Below, one piece after another: positions 12,160 to 24,549 of a stretch of 64,000 bases of DNA (the stretch's first letter is position 1; every line of letters starts with the position of its first letter). Source of the stretch: Halictus rubicundus (lineage: Eukaryota > Arthropoda > Insecta > Hymenoptera > Halictidae); the NCBI RefSeq assembly GCF_050948215.1, contig NC_135165.1, forward strand, positions 2,516,501-2,580,500, in the 5' to 3' direction. The notes below the pieces were generated by a model. The model saw nothing but the letters and a program-made list of their open reading frames with translations. It did no database searches and was not told where the DNA came from. The position numbers and the translations under genes were made by a program.

Positions 12160-13015
12160 GTGAGCTTGCAACCATTTTTAAATGTTCAGTCATTTAGCCT
12201 AACTCTTTATCGCAGTGTTCTACCACCCCTTTGAATTCGCATGATTTTTGTCCATTTTCAACTCGAGGGACAATAACCGATTCATAGGAAATCATTTAAA
12301 TATTCACGTAGTTTTCAAAATTAGAGATTTATCGAAGATTTTGGTTCGTCCGATAGCAGAGATTTTCTGGAAATTTGAGGTCTATTGGACAAGTAGATCT
12401 CGCGATATATCGTGTCAGCCATATCAGAAAATGAGGTCTCAAGAAAATCGCGTTCCTCTCGGTTGCATACACGGAAATTTGTATATTTCCGTCAAACATC
12501 CGTAAGCTTACTTTGACGAATTGAAGTGTATCATTCCGTGGACACGCATGCTCAAAGAAAATGCATCCAGAGGTAGTCAATTTTTTTTAAATTCGTAAAA
12601 TAGATACAGTTAGCTACCTTTCGGCGGACCACTCCGTATAGCAAACACATTTCACAAATATATTGTTCGAAACGCGCGGAGAAGATCTGCCGTTCTCTAT
12701 GCAAGCAACCACCCTCGGCACCAGCAAACCCCAAACGTAACGAAACACACGAGGATGTAGTCATTCTCCGGGGGTGGCTGACTCATTGACCCATGGGACT
12801 TCGGCCCGACTGCTATCCACCCCCGAACTTGGAGGTCTCAAGGGCTCCGGGTTAGTTTTTAGACGAAAGTTCTGACCCCTCTGGATCCGATACTCGAATT
12901 TAGTCCCCGAGAAAAGAAAAAATTGTGTCGCACTCCCCCCCCCCCCCCACCCCGAAAAGAAAGCTGTTCGAAAATTACGCATAGCAATGTCTGATCGTGT
13001 TCTGTTGCCTTGCAG
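12160..13015 (+). other. Short intron of the COE/kn gene, 856 bp
   Basis: Begins GTGAGC and ends TTGCCTTGCAG. It contains a poly-C run (about 12936-12949) followed by ACCCCG, and otherwise unique sequence. It interrupts the zinc knuckle between its first and second Cys. No other feature is seen. Confidence 0.93.
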
Positions 13016-13084
13016 TCGGTGCTGCGACAAGAAGAGCTGCGGGAACCGAAACGAAACACCGAGCGACCCTGTGATCATCGACCG
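13016..13084 (+). CDS. COE/EBF transcription factor (knot/collier), internal exon of 69 nt
   Basis: After completing the split Ser, the exon begins RCCDKKSCGNRNETPSDPVI and continues IDR, with the last Arg codon split after CG. This is the COE zinc-knuckle region. With the preceding exon it gives H-x3-C-x2-C-x5-C, the motif that in EBF1 coordinates one zinc and contacts DNA (His157, Cys161, Cys164 and Cys170 as I recall). All four ligands are intact. The GNRNETPSDPVIIDR stretch is invariant or nearly so across animals. The acceptor is CCTTGCAG at 13008-13015 and the donor is GTGAGC from 13085. The next exon should start by completing Arg and encode a FFLKFFLKC-like peptide. I do not see it in the window. 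Confidence 0.98.
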
Positions 13085-14102
13085 GTGAGCAACCATTTTT
13101 CACTATTCTTACGTCATTATACTCGAACTACTCGCCTCTACACTGACATTAGTATAGTCCGTAAATCGTAAAATCAAAGTGGCTACAAAGCAAGAAACGG
13201 GGAATCTAAGGGGAGGTAATTGATAATAATTAACTGGACCAGTAACATGTTTGCTCTTCGTTTTATTCTAGTATTTATTTAATGGAGAAAGGCGGTATAG
13301 TCGATTCGTCGAAAAATATACCAGAAAATTATTTCAAAGGGTCCAATAAAGAATACTCTGAACTTCTATTCACGGGACATTTGAAGCAATATTAAAGCAA
13401 AAGACACTGCCATTGTTTAAGCAGGAAGTTACCATATTACAGGAACTGTGGAATTAAAATTGACCATTTGTGTTTCTTCGGCCTTTCTGGACCTAGTAGA
13501 TCCCGACAAAATTTTCCTAATGTTGGGACAACAATGTGTACAGTAAAACATATTTCCGATAGTTTGAAAGAACGCAAATAAATCTAGAATTGATAAGAAA
13601 TGTCAGATTATGCATCCGTAAGGTGCACGGGGATAATAAATACACAAGCTCGGCCCACATTGATGAATTTGTCGAATTTGCATTGAGATCAGCGATCAGT
13701 TGGAATGATTGAAAACCGGACAGGAAAAATCGTAGTTCCCCTAGCAACAATCTACCGATCGAGAAAAAGGCGTCGGGTGTTCCGTCGAATATCGGGCAGA
13801 GCAAGTAGCCGCTCGATCTGATCTCCTAGAGACACGGTCGTCTATGATATCAGTTTACTACCGTCCCTATCATCTGTCGCAACGATCTGCGAAATAAGGG
13901 TCCAGATAACTCGTTCTTGAAGGTACCCACCTGCGAGATAGCGTCGCAGACCGTGTCGCGACTAGAAACCCGGGATATTTAGGCTTGCAAAATACGTTTC
14001 CTACGAGGTGTGGCGAGGCTGCAAGGTAGAAGAGCACTCGAATACTCAGGCGTACTTATACCTCCACCACCTTCTACTGCTTGTCCTTGGAAATACAAGC
14101 AC

Positions 14103-14182
14103 ACTCTTTCTCTCTCTCTCTTGCTCTCTCTCCCTGTCCTACTTCCTCTCTATTCCTCTCTAATCTCCTCCTCCTCTCTACG

Positions 14183-14213
<31 letters not shown>

Positions 14214-14222
14214 CTTTCTCTC
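14103..14222. repeat. CT-rich microsatellite
   Basis: Several CT-dinucleotide runs broken by TTG, CCTG and TCCTCC, the longest near 14181-14210. GAGA repeats on the minus strand. Confidence 0.9.
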
Positions 14223-14825
14223 CAGCACACATATACACAAGGTAACATAGGAGTAGCAGGGTGAGCCTGGTATCTGAATAGACTATAGAGTGTCCTGAGA
14301 TAGGAACGGTAGGAAGGAAGAGGTTTCCCGCGGGACACAGGCCGAGATAGTCTTCAGGAGGACATCTTGCGCTCAGAGGTGCTCAACTCCCGGTTTTCAA
14401 TACAACGGTGTCGCAGAGCTTTCATCCTCGGGACCCCCCCCCCTCTCTCTCCCGAAGGATATGTGTTACACGCTCGAGACGGGTAAAGCCTAGTAGGCTT
14501 GCACATAACTATTTTTCTGCGCCTAGCAGTCTTTTCGTATCAGCGACCCGAGGATTTAAGCGCCGGCGTGCTACGACGTGGCTGTTGTTTATGGCTTACA
14601 CGGAAATGGTTGTCGTTGTTTGAGGAACCTGCTGCGAGACGCTTCACTCGGTTATGGGGATAACGCCTTGGCCTGTGCGCTTCCACGAGCTGTAGTTACT
14701 TCACGTGCGATACTCGCGACAATAATAATTGCAAACTGTTCACAGCTCAATTTTCTAGCCATTGTTTCGCTGGTGCCATTGTAACGATTTTGACCAGTAG
14801 AAAGATCCCGTGTCTATGCTTCTCA

Positions 14826-15050
14826 TTAACACTAGGTTTACGGACCACTAAAAATGACCATTTTACATTACTTTAGAAAAATAACATGAATGTATCGATC
14901 AAAGTTCGTAGCCATTTTTTAAATAATATGTACCCAAAGAAATCAATTTGTGAAATAATTGCTCATCGATGCATTTTTACAATCTCAATATTTGCAATTT
15001 AAAAATATTAGACTACGCCATTTTGACGGGTCCCGTGAATCTAGTGTTAA
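14826..15050 (+). mobile_element. TTAA element, family B, copy 1
   Basis: A 225-bp element bounded by TTAA on both sides. The left end is CACTAGGTTTACGG and the right end is CCCGTGAATCTAGTG, an imperfect inverted pair. Subterminal sequence at the right carries TTTTGACGGG. The interior holds ATAATATGTACCCAAAGAAA, a block that recurs in the copies near 35.6 and 50.2 kb and in the tandem array at 58.85-59.36 kb. Non-autonomous and non-coding. Confidence 0.87.
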
Positions 15051-16564
15051 TGCTCTCGGAACAATCGATTTTCAACAGAAATTTTTCTGAGTACTATGTA
15101 GAGTCCTGGTTTTTACCGGGTTTCTTTAAAAAATGCAAATAATTTCTATTTGATCCAAATAGTCGAGACGTGTGCAGACTTGGACCTTCGGTTTGAGTTT
15201 TTGAGAACAGGTTTCAGGTGTTTAGCACGGTTTTCCTTAATGTTATCGGAAAGAATTGTTTCCGAGGCGAAGAGATGAGCGTTGAGTGTGCCGCGAGGAT
15301 ATCGATGATGTTTCCAGACAGGCCGGTTAGGTTGGCATGTTGTTCGCGCGACGGATAAGCGTGGCCGGAGGCGAAACTCGTTGAACGGAGCATTAGAAAA
15401 ATTAATCTCGAAAATGCTGGTTCGGCACATGGCACGCACGCACCTAAGTAACATCGTATAAACCGTGACATAATGTAAATGCAGCAACGTTGCGGTCGCG
15501 TGTCACATCGAGCGCCACCCTAGACTACGTCTCTCAGGTTGGTTTTGCGGTAGATCGTGCCGGACGTGGAGTAAATGAACGATCCATAGGATTAGAGGAT
15601 TGAGTTAGCATGCGGATTACGTTTATCACGCATTTGCACTAATAATATTTACTGCGAACCTCGCGTCCAACGTTCGAGCCCCGACATTCTTGGATTCCTG
15701 AAAACGTATCACATTTCCAATTTTTCACGAGATCTAGAACAATTTGAATTTCGGATCGAACGAAACAGCGCTCGAGTTGATTTTTATGCAACGAACATTT
15801 GTAGGGTGTCAACCGTTTTCTACTTTTTATCCTCAGATCCCCGGAAAATGTATCGTCGGTATTTTCAATTGCGCTTTTCGCGTGATCCGGATTTCGGATA
15901 AACTTTAATTTCGAATCGAATGAAACAACGATTTCGCCTGTCAATTTAATGGAAATTAACAGCGCGTATTTGTAACCATTATCTGTCTCTTTTTTTATTT
16001 TTTGCATAAAATTGGCCACTCGGGGCTGAAAGTTTCGTAACGCTTTTTGCCTACCCGGCCATTAAAATTAGCCTGCGACCTATATGAGAGTGACGCGGGG
16101 GCGTGCGTGTGTGTGTACGTTGTTTGTTGGAACATACGTGTATGTATACACATCGTCGGGTTAATAGATTTTCGGTCTCGAACAAAACCGCAGTGCAGAG
16201 CAGCAGAGGGCCCCGATCGGGAGAATGAGCGAAGGGTATCAATGCCACTTTGATTGAGACAGCCCTGGTCGATTGTGACATGCTCACTCAACTGTGCAGA
16301 AAGTTCAGCGCAACCGCCATCAATTGTGTATATCCGCCTAGAAAAAGAACAAAAGCGGTGCCGGATTTTCTGCCTAAACATGGCCACTTTTTACAACCTA
16401 TCACTTTCCCTCGTTGAACGTTCAAGGGAACAGTCCGTCGACCAACCAGAACAATCAGAATCCTTGCCTTTTGTGCGTAAACAATCCGCAATCGTATACT
16501 CGACCTGCAATGCAAATTCTGAGATCGCAATTTGCCATCCTTTTTCTAATCAAATGAGACGAAC

Positions 16565-17552
16565 TTCGTCGTACTACGTCAATGTCAACGCCGCGTACAG
16601 TGAGAACCGTCAAACGTAGCTAGGAACAAAAATTTGTCCACAATATTGAATCATGTCCGAATATATTGCAAAAAGGTTTTTAGCTCTAGGTCATCTAGTT
16701 TTCCTGTAATAAATTCTTAAAGATGCTCTATTTTATGATTGACTTCGAATCAAGTTACTTCTAGTCGTTCGTCGTACTAGGTCGCAGTCAACGTCGCGTA
16801 TAGTGAAAACCATCGAACGCAGCACGGAACAAAAATTTGTCCACAATATTGAATCGTGTCCGAATATATTGCAAGAAGTTTTTTAGCTCTAGATCGCTTA
16901 GTTTTCCTGTAATAAATTCTTAAAGATGCTCTATTTCACGCGTGACTTCGAATTAGGTTACTTCTAGTCGTTCGTAATGCTATGTCGCAGTCAACGCCGC
17001 GTATAGTGAGAACAATCAAACGTAGCTAGGAACAAAAATTTGTGCACAATATTGAATCATGTCCGAAAGTATTGCAAAAAGTTTTTTAGCTCTAGGTCAT
17101 CTAGTTTTCCTGTAATAAATTCTTAAAGATGCTCTATTTTATGATTGACTTCGAATCAAGTTACTTCTAGTCGTTCGTCGTACTATGTCGCAGTCAACGC
17201 CGCGTATAGTCAGAACCATCAAACGCAGTACGGAACAAAAATTTGTCTGCAATATTGAATCATGTCCGAATGTATTGCAACAGATTTCGTAATTCTACAT
17301 CATCTAGTTTTCCTGTAATAAAATCTTAAAGATGCTCTATTTTACGCGTGACTTCGAATTAGGTTACTTCTAGTCGTTCGTAGTGCTGCTAATTCGTAGT
17401 CGCAGTCAACGTCGCGTATAGTGAGAACCATCGAACGCAGCACGGAACAAAAATTTGTCCACAATACTGAATCATGTCCGAACGTATTGCAAAAAGTTTT
17501 CTAGCTCTACCTAGTTTAGTTTTCTCACAATAAATAGTCAAAGATGACGAAT
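16565..17552. repeat. Tandem array, about 203-bp unit, five copies
   Basis: The marker GAACAAAAATTTGTC occurs at 16624, 16827, 17030, 17233 and 17445. The first four spacings are 203, 203, 203 and 212; the last includes a small insertion GCTGCTAATTC near 17385. Each unit contains GTCGCAGTCAACGCCGCGTA and TTTTCCTGTAATAAATTCTT. Copies are roughly 85-95 percent alike. Alternating variants (TATGATTGAC versus CACGCGTGAC) hint at a two-unit period. The frame at 16254-16619 runs into the first unit and has no support as a gene. Confidence 0.93.
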
Positions 17553-20500
17553 TTTTTCGAGTTTCTACAAAGACGCGTTTGATTCGTAAAGTGAAATGCG
17601 CACACCGTAAACAATTGGAAGCTTCGCCGACGTTTTTCGGTATTCATCGGAGGATGGTCAGGGTGCATGGGAAACGGTTTAATCCGCGGCGATCGATCGA
17701 TCGGCGTGTGTCACATCGATCAGCGAGCGACGTGACGAGGAGATGCGCGGCGAGAATAGTCCTAGAGAAGGCGGTATTACGCCGGACTCGGAAACCAATT
17801 AACATGCATAATTAAAATGGCATTGTCGTGGCCGTAGAGCGCCAGGGGCTCTTCCGTCGACTGACGAATCCCCGGGGACAAACGCCGTTCCATAATTACG
17901 AAAATCCTCTCCCTCGTCCGCGGCCTGTTCCGCGATTCACCGTCCTCTCTCTCTCCCTCTCTCTCTCTCACTCTTTCTCTCTCTCCAACCCCCGCATCAC
18001 TCTTTCTCGAATTGCAATCGGCACGGCCACCCCCTGGAAAACAGGGATCGGCCGGTGAAAAAATCGGGCATCGGGTCGTTGCAGGACGATACGCGAGAGA
18101 GAGCGGGCAATTCGTCGTCGGCCCGATTGGCTAACTTTATTTTGCTCGGTGGGCAGGCCCTTAATTTCGGGACATCGATCATAGCCCTCGCATGCCCTCC
18201 GCTTTGCGAGACCCCGCGTGTCCTCCGTCGCTGCCGACGAGCCTAAACGCGACCCTCGACGCAGCGACGCGGCGCGCCTAGCCTATCCGCTGCGCCTACC
18301 CTCCGTCAATTTGACGGATTCCATTTCGGCCGGCGCGCGACGACGATCGTTTCGTTTCCCTGGACGTATGGCCTCCTCGAAGGGACGACATGCCCGAATT
18401 TTTCATGGGGAAACGCCGAACTGCGCGATTAATACCGCGATGAACGCCACGAAACCCCGTGATAACGATTTCACCGAAAATTCGCTGCGACGGCATTTTG
18501 TCGAGATGTTTTTTGAAAAATCTACCACTAACGATCCACTTGCCGTTTTATTTTCCATCGTACATTACAATTCGAAAATACCGGGTGAGCAGGAAAGACG
18601 GCGGAACTGAAGACGACCAAAATTCGAACACAAGGAGCGGCACCGTTGCGCGAATAAAAATCGCGAAAAATATTTTCCGATGGTGTGTTCGAGCGTGGAA
18701 CGCGGGTGAAAAAAAAAACCGGTGTAAAATTTGCGTGCCGATGGATAGCGAACCACAAATACTGTGACCGCCTTTGATATCGAATCCATACTGATGGAGA
18801 CTTGCGGGAACCGCGCGAGACAACGTGCCACGATTCGGCCAAATTTGCATGCATTAACGCCACAAGCGCGACTGATTGACAATCCGTGTGTCATTGTGAC
18901 GTCGGCCAAATCGCTCGAGCATCCTTCACCAATCGCAATCAATTAAGGTAACGATTGATTGTTACGCGTTTCGACTCGATGAAGGGAATATCGTGAGTCG
19001 GTATTTACGCGGATGACAGACAGCCCCATTGAAAACCACAATAACACCAGAGACGAGGGGTCCGCTTCAAACTTTTCCCTATACATATTTCATCGGCAAT
19101 TTCACGGCGTTTTCGCATAACGCGGGGCCCCTCCCCTCCGTAACGTCTCTTTTAGCCGCGTTAAATCAAACGACTTGCCGCGCCCGTAAGTATTTAAACA
19201 CTCGCGCGCCTCTCCCGTCGAATAGAAAACGCGCGCAGCGACCATCGTATTTTTTAATCCCTTTTAGTTTAATCCCTGACTAAATGAAATTCGACGGAAC
19301 ACTGTTTACTCGCTTGTCGTTTCCGTAAGCTCGACAAAATCATTTTTGATTCGACGATTTATTATCATTTTATTAAATGGTACTCCACTTTTGACGTACC
19401 GTTGAAAGCTAATCAGGTGAAAGTGTATGGTCCCAGCCAGCACTGCGCGTGCGTTGGGCAGCGACGCTCTGAATGAAAATGATGAAAACTGTTAACCAAG
19501 ATAGGGACGATAATGACGGGTCTCCACTGGCTGCTCGTAGATGACACACATCGATAAGGGAAACTTATTAAGCAAACGGCGTACACGGTGCATACTGAAA
19601 TGGGCTTGCCATTCATTGGTCGAATCAGACGATCCGGTGGGAAATCTCTCTCACCCACTATCCTTAGCCGGGGCTACGCCCCTCTGCTTTCTTCAACTTC
19701 CACCTATGTCAACGGTGCCCCTAATTTTTCGGGGGTTCGACCACCTATTGGCGACGCACTATACCGATTTGGCAATTTTTTCACAACGAAACTAACAAAC
19801 GTACCCGCTTCAAACTTTGGGCACAGATCTGTGAACCCCTGGAGAGTACGAAGATATTTTTATCATTCCAAAATATTAATTTTATTCGAAATTATAATTA
19901 ATCCAATTCGAATTTTCGAAGGGGCGAGATAATCGGACAATTTTTGTAACGGAATAATAACACAGGCGATTTGAAAATTAAACTGAATTAAAGTTAGCAA
20001 TTTTCGAAGAGTACAGAGATCAGGATACATTAATCGGATTTAGGCTGCTCGCAGGCACCAAGTCGAACGAAATCGCATTTGTCATCGTTTTTCGGGCTCG
20101 ATTGGTTCCGGACGCACTATTTTTCTAACGTGACTATTAGGGAAATCAAAACATACTCAGCGGTGATACACGTTCCCGTACGCGCAGCATATGGGACCCC
20201 ATAGCTGGTGGGGTATTACACCCTCCATTCTGGTTATACCCCTAAAATAAATGGACGAGAGTGCGTACACACCAGTGCAGGAACAAGAACGGCTGATCGC
20301 TCGAGCGGGAAATCGCCGTATACATATATATATATATATAACGCGGTGTTTGCACGGCTAATTATTTTTTGGTTTCGCTCGTAGGAAAATTGAAGCCGAT
20401 AAGTAGCACAAAGTCTGTTTGCCTGATTAAAAAGCAAACGGATCGGTTGCGACGATCGGTTTACCCGCGGCCATTTACTCGAACTATATTATTCAATCTC

Positions 20501-20627
20501 GTTCCTACCGAATAGAAAACAATGAAGTACGAAATTCGACAGGATTTAATTCGAAAGCGCATTTAAGAGGGCTAAGGTAAAGGGCAGAGGTCTCGCGTAA
20601 ACGCTGCGGAATTAACAATTTTCATAA
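17553..20627. other. Intronic stretch, relatively GC- and CpG-rich, no gene seen
   Basis: From about 17.6 to 19.3 kb the sequence is richer in CG than its surroundings and includes a CT microsatellite (17944-17987). A short TA repeat lies at 20322-20340. Many overlapping frames between 18055 and 18946 on both strands reflect the scarcity of AT-rich stop codons in GC-rich DNA; none shows a domain. An intronic regulatory element is possible but not demonstrable. Confidence 0.55.
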
Positions 20628-21232
20628 TTTTTTTCTCTCGCGTCCTAATTTCTGTTTTAATAATTCCCAGCCATATAGTTTCCGAGTTTTAAAATCCTAA
20701 ATGGAGAAGTTCAAAATTCTTTTAATCTTTCTCACTCTTTTAAATCGCAGGTCTAGTAACATTTTGGGATAGTATTTTTACGGGTTCCATAGTTTTCAGT
20801 CCCCATAATCTAGAGCGCAATTAAATTTTTTTATCTCTCGCGTCCTAATTTCTGTTTTAATAATTTCCAGCCATATAGTTTCCGAGTTTTAAAATCCTAA
20901 ATGGAGAAGTTCAAAATTCTTTTAATCTTCCCACTCTTTTAAATCGCAGATCTAGTAACATTTTGGGATAGTATTTTTACGGGTTCCACAGTTTTCAGTC
21001 CCCATAATCTAGAGCGCAATTAAATTTTTTTATCTCTCGCGTCCTAATTTCTGTTTTAATAATTCCCAGCCATATAGTTTCCGAGTTTTAAAATCCTAAA
21101 TGGAGAAGTTCAAAATTCTTTTAATCTTCCCACTCTTTTAAATCAAAGGTCTAGTAACATTTTGGGATAGTATTTTTACGGGTTCCACAGTTTTCAGTCC
21201 CCACAATCTAGAGCGCAATTAAATTGTTTTAA
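20628..21232. repeat. Tandem array, about 200-bp unit, three copies
   Basis: The marker CGTCCTAATTTCTGTTTTAA starts at 20641, 20841 and 21040. The three copies are about 97 percent alike and differ by single bases such as CTTTCTC versus CTTCCC and CGCAGG versus CAAAGG. The third ends near 21232 with TTAAATTG. AT-rich and non-coding. The low divergence indicates recent amplification. Confidence 0.95.
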
Positions 21233-24200
21233 GTTTGAAATTCGCGCACGAGGACGATAATTCGTACGAATGCGCGCAGCTCGCAGGCTGAAAAACGAAA
21301 ACGGAATTAACGAGATCGAGCCGACGGCGATCGATTATTAAAAGGTTTTTGCCGGCGGAGCGCGCGCGGTAGGGGTTAAATTAAAGATTTCGCCGATCGA
21401 TTCTCGAAGTTCGGCTGATATTTGGTACCTCGGGCCCGTTCTTTCATGCGAAATTTAGAAATTCCGAGGGGGTTGCCGATTGTTAAGGGGGACAAAGGAA
21501 AGCGCCAAGCGTTCGAGGGCCAAAGATGGCTCGGTTACCCGTCGTAAATCCGCCCAATTAGCCGAATCACCAAAAAATTTTGGCGGAATATACCAACGAC
21601 GGTATACCAGCGAATATGCGGGGAGTCCGCGGAGGAGGAGAAACGCGCCTAAAACACACGCTTCACTCGCGAAATACGACTGGAATCTATATTGGATATT
21701 ATCGATATCTCGATCTATTCAGCCTGCTAATGGAAAACTTATGCTAAGCTAACCCCTGTCGATCCATTATGTATCAGCGGAATCGGTTCTCGAATCGCTT
21801 CGGCAAACCATTTGGTGCGTTTTTTGGCACCGGCCTCCACGGAAACAAACATTTGGCACCCCCGGACGCCATTTTTCGGAGGTGACGACCACTCTCGCGA
21901 CGCTATTCGTCTTCCTATGACACCCTCCAGTTGGAAGGGTTACCGTTTCTTAACCCTCGTCTCTGGCCACTTCTATTAAAAATTTCACGTTACACAGTTG
22001 GAGCGTAATCTGTGGGCGAAGAAGATCGTTTTGAAAATTGTCAACATATTTGTGAAACACAAACCGAAAGAATCCCACCAGTGTCGGTAACAAGCCAATA
22101 ACGAAAACACTGTATTACAAATGGCAATTTGTAGTTGGCTGCCTGAAATTGGCCCCGAGTTTTTAGCAGAACGGCGTAAAAAGAGGTCAGAGTGTATCGC
22201 TGAAGCCATACGCGGCCAAATAATGATGTGTCAATTGATTTACAATTGGTCGGCGGACATTTCTGCAAAATAAAAATCTCCCGCATCGGATTACAGGTAA
22301 CGAGAAGCCGAGCAAAAATTTCTTTCTCCCTTTAACGATCTCGAATAAATCGAGAGCTGCATCGTGAACGATAATTGGCGACAAATTGCGACGTCTGTCC
22401 TTGTATTCTTCGATGATATCGTCTAATTATCACCAACCGTACATGCGATGATACCTCTTAGTGTATAAAAATTAATAGATCCACGAATATTCTTCTTTTT
22501 CATGAAGAGCATATGGAAAATGAATATTTCCGGACCGCGATAGTTTGGTCCCATTAGATTTCTGAAATATGGCGCTCGGCGTTCCAGGCGAGGGAATCGC
22601 ATTGTTCCAGCGAGAAAACTCACGACATTTCGTAAGTCCTGACACAAGTGGACGCTGATTGGCCCCGCCGCCGTCTGCATGTACGAAAAGTGGCGAGCCG
22701 TATCCGGCGCTGTGACTACAGAAGAGCCTATATAGACAGATACCGAAATGTACCCTGGAGTGTCGTGGAGCCCCGCGGAATCTTAGGTCGTACTTGAGAC
22801 TTCGGCTCGATTCCCTTACGGTTATTCTACCTACCGAGAATTACCTCGATACAGTATCCTTATTTTCGAAGAATATCTTAACAGCTTCCCACACAGCGGT
22901 TGTTTCTTATTCCCTTCCTGTTTCGTCGAAGCAAAGAGCACGGAACAGTGAGAGAGAGAGAGAGAGAGAGAGAGGGACTCTCTCTTCTCTCGTCTCTCCG
23001 CCCGATACCACTTCGACCAGCCGCCTCCTCCTCTTTCCGAGTCTCTCTCTCTCTTTACTCATCCAGGTTTCCGGTCTCTGTTCCTCTCGCGGAGAAGAAA
23101 CCGATAGGGAGAACCGATCAGCTTAATGCATATTGATGCGCGCCGGGCTAAGTGAGTGAAAAATCGCCATCGATCTACCTTCCTGGAACCTGGAGGCATT
23201 CTCTTTTTCTTGCCGTCACTCGCCGGTTTTCTTCCGCCGCGCCGCCGTCTCGTTGCCAAAGCTGCTCGAAATTTTCTCGACTTTATCAGCGGCGAAACCC
23301 TTATCGAGACCACCCCCTGCACACCTATCCTCGCGCGTTGTTGTTACCTCGCGGATACCCACTCCGCTCGCGGCACGCTTGTTTAACGAACACCGAGTGA
23401 TAAGCGGCCGAAGAAACTCGGGATCGTCTTCCGGTTGAACTGGCCGGCCGAAAGAAACGCATCGGGAAACTTCGTCTTCTAGAAAATATTTTTAAAAAAT
23501 TATCTCAGTCGAATACTTACAATTGTAGAGCGAAAGCCGCGAGCGAGTGAGTTGACGAGATATTGAACATTGTCGTATCAGAGTCGAGTTGTCGAAGTAA
23601 AATAAAGCACTTCAGCGAAATCGGTATGAAATCACTCCACCCGTTACGTCACACCTAGGACGTAGGAGTTTCCTTTAAAATATTCCTACACAATTATTCA
23701 CGCGAAATTACCGAAGACGAATTCTGGGGAATGGATAAACGGGAGAAAGAAATTTTTGAATTGCTTGAATGGGCGATAGAATCGAGATGAAGTTTGTCAA
23801 TGGCGAAGCGCAGAAGAGCGAAGAGGATCTCGTGGAATTGACACGGGAGACGGACGAGGACGAGATATTTTTAACAAAGAAATCGGAGTCGATAAAGATT
23901 CGCGTGTTTTTCTTTTCTGTCTTTTTATCGTCGGGTGAAACCACTCGGAAAAACGTGTAGCGGCGTGTCGCAGAGAATGATTTTCAGCGTTCGAGCGCAT
24001 ATAGACGTCGTGACGGGACCCCTGACATTTTGTAGCGTTATATGCTGCCGGTGGCGTTGCTTCTGCCCGTCCTCGTTGGGGTCTTGGCCCGCAGAACAGA
24101 TGCCAACCGTCACGGCTCGCCGATGGCTGGAAGGGTGCCTCTAGATTGAGACACGGTGGATGACTCTAAATGGCATTCGGTCCTCTGCGCTGCCTCCCTT

Positions 24201-24549
24201 TCCTTCCTCTCTTCTCGCTCTACGAAATCGATCTCTTACTCCGAGTTAGTCTATCCTATCTTCTGCTATTTCTACCAAGATTCCAACATGCCCTAGCTCC
24301 GGAATCGTGTGCGGAGCCTTCGTTCGACCATCCTTTCGGTGCACCCTTTTGTTTCAACCCCTACGACGACAACCAACATTTTCCGCGATATACACCGTAC
24401 AGCATAATTTCGACAATGGTTTTGTCGACGATAATCCTTCGGTGCACGGTCCGAGATCGGTGAATTGAATTTTCTTTCAATTTTCCTGGAGTTAATGAAT
24501 TCTCCTTTTCCCATCGAGAAACTAATTTAATTCTTAACTCTTTTCTGAT
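21233..24549. other. Intronic stretch, no gene seen
   Basis: Mostly unique sequence with a GA/CT microsatellite pair (22950-23055). A GC-rich zone around 23.0-23.4 kb gives several overlapping frames without domains. Frames at 22041-22384 and 23708-24000 overlap antisense frames and are not supported. Confidence 0.55.
22950..23055. repeat. GA tract followed by CT-rich tract
   Basis: About 13 GA units at 22950-22975 are followed directly by CTCTCTCTTCTCTC, and a second CT run lies at 23043-23055. The two tracts are complementary, so a single strand could fold back on itself. Confidence 0.88.

Larger units (their letters stand above)
13085..16564. other. Intronic stretch, no gene seen
   Basis: Apart from a CT microsatellite (14103-14222) and a TTAA element (14826-15050), both listed separately, this is unique sequence. 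Overlapping frames of 60-130 codons at 15146-15487 and 15639-16387 show no domain and conflict between strands. Confidence 0.6.
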
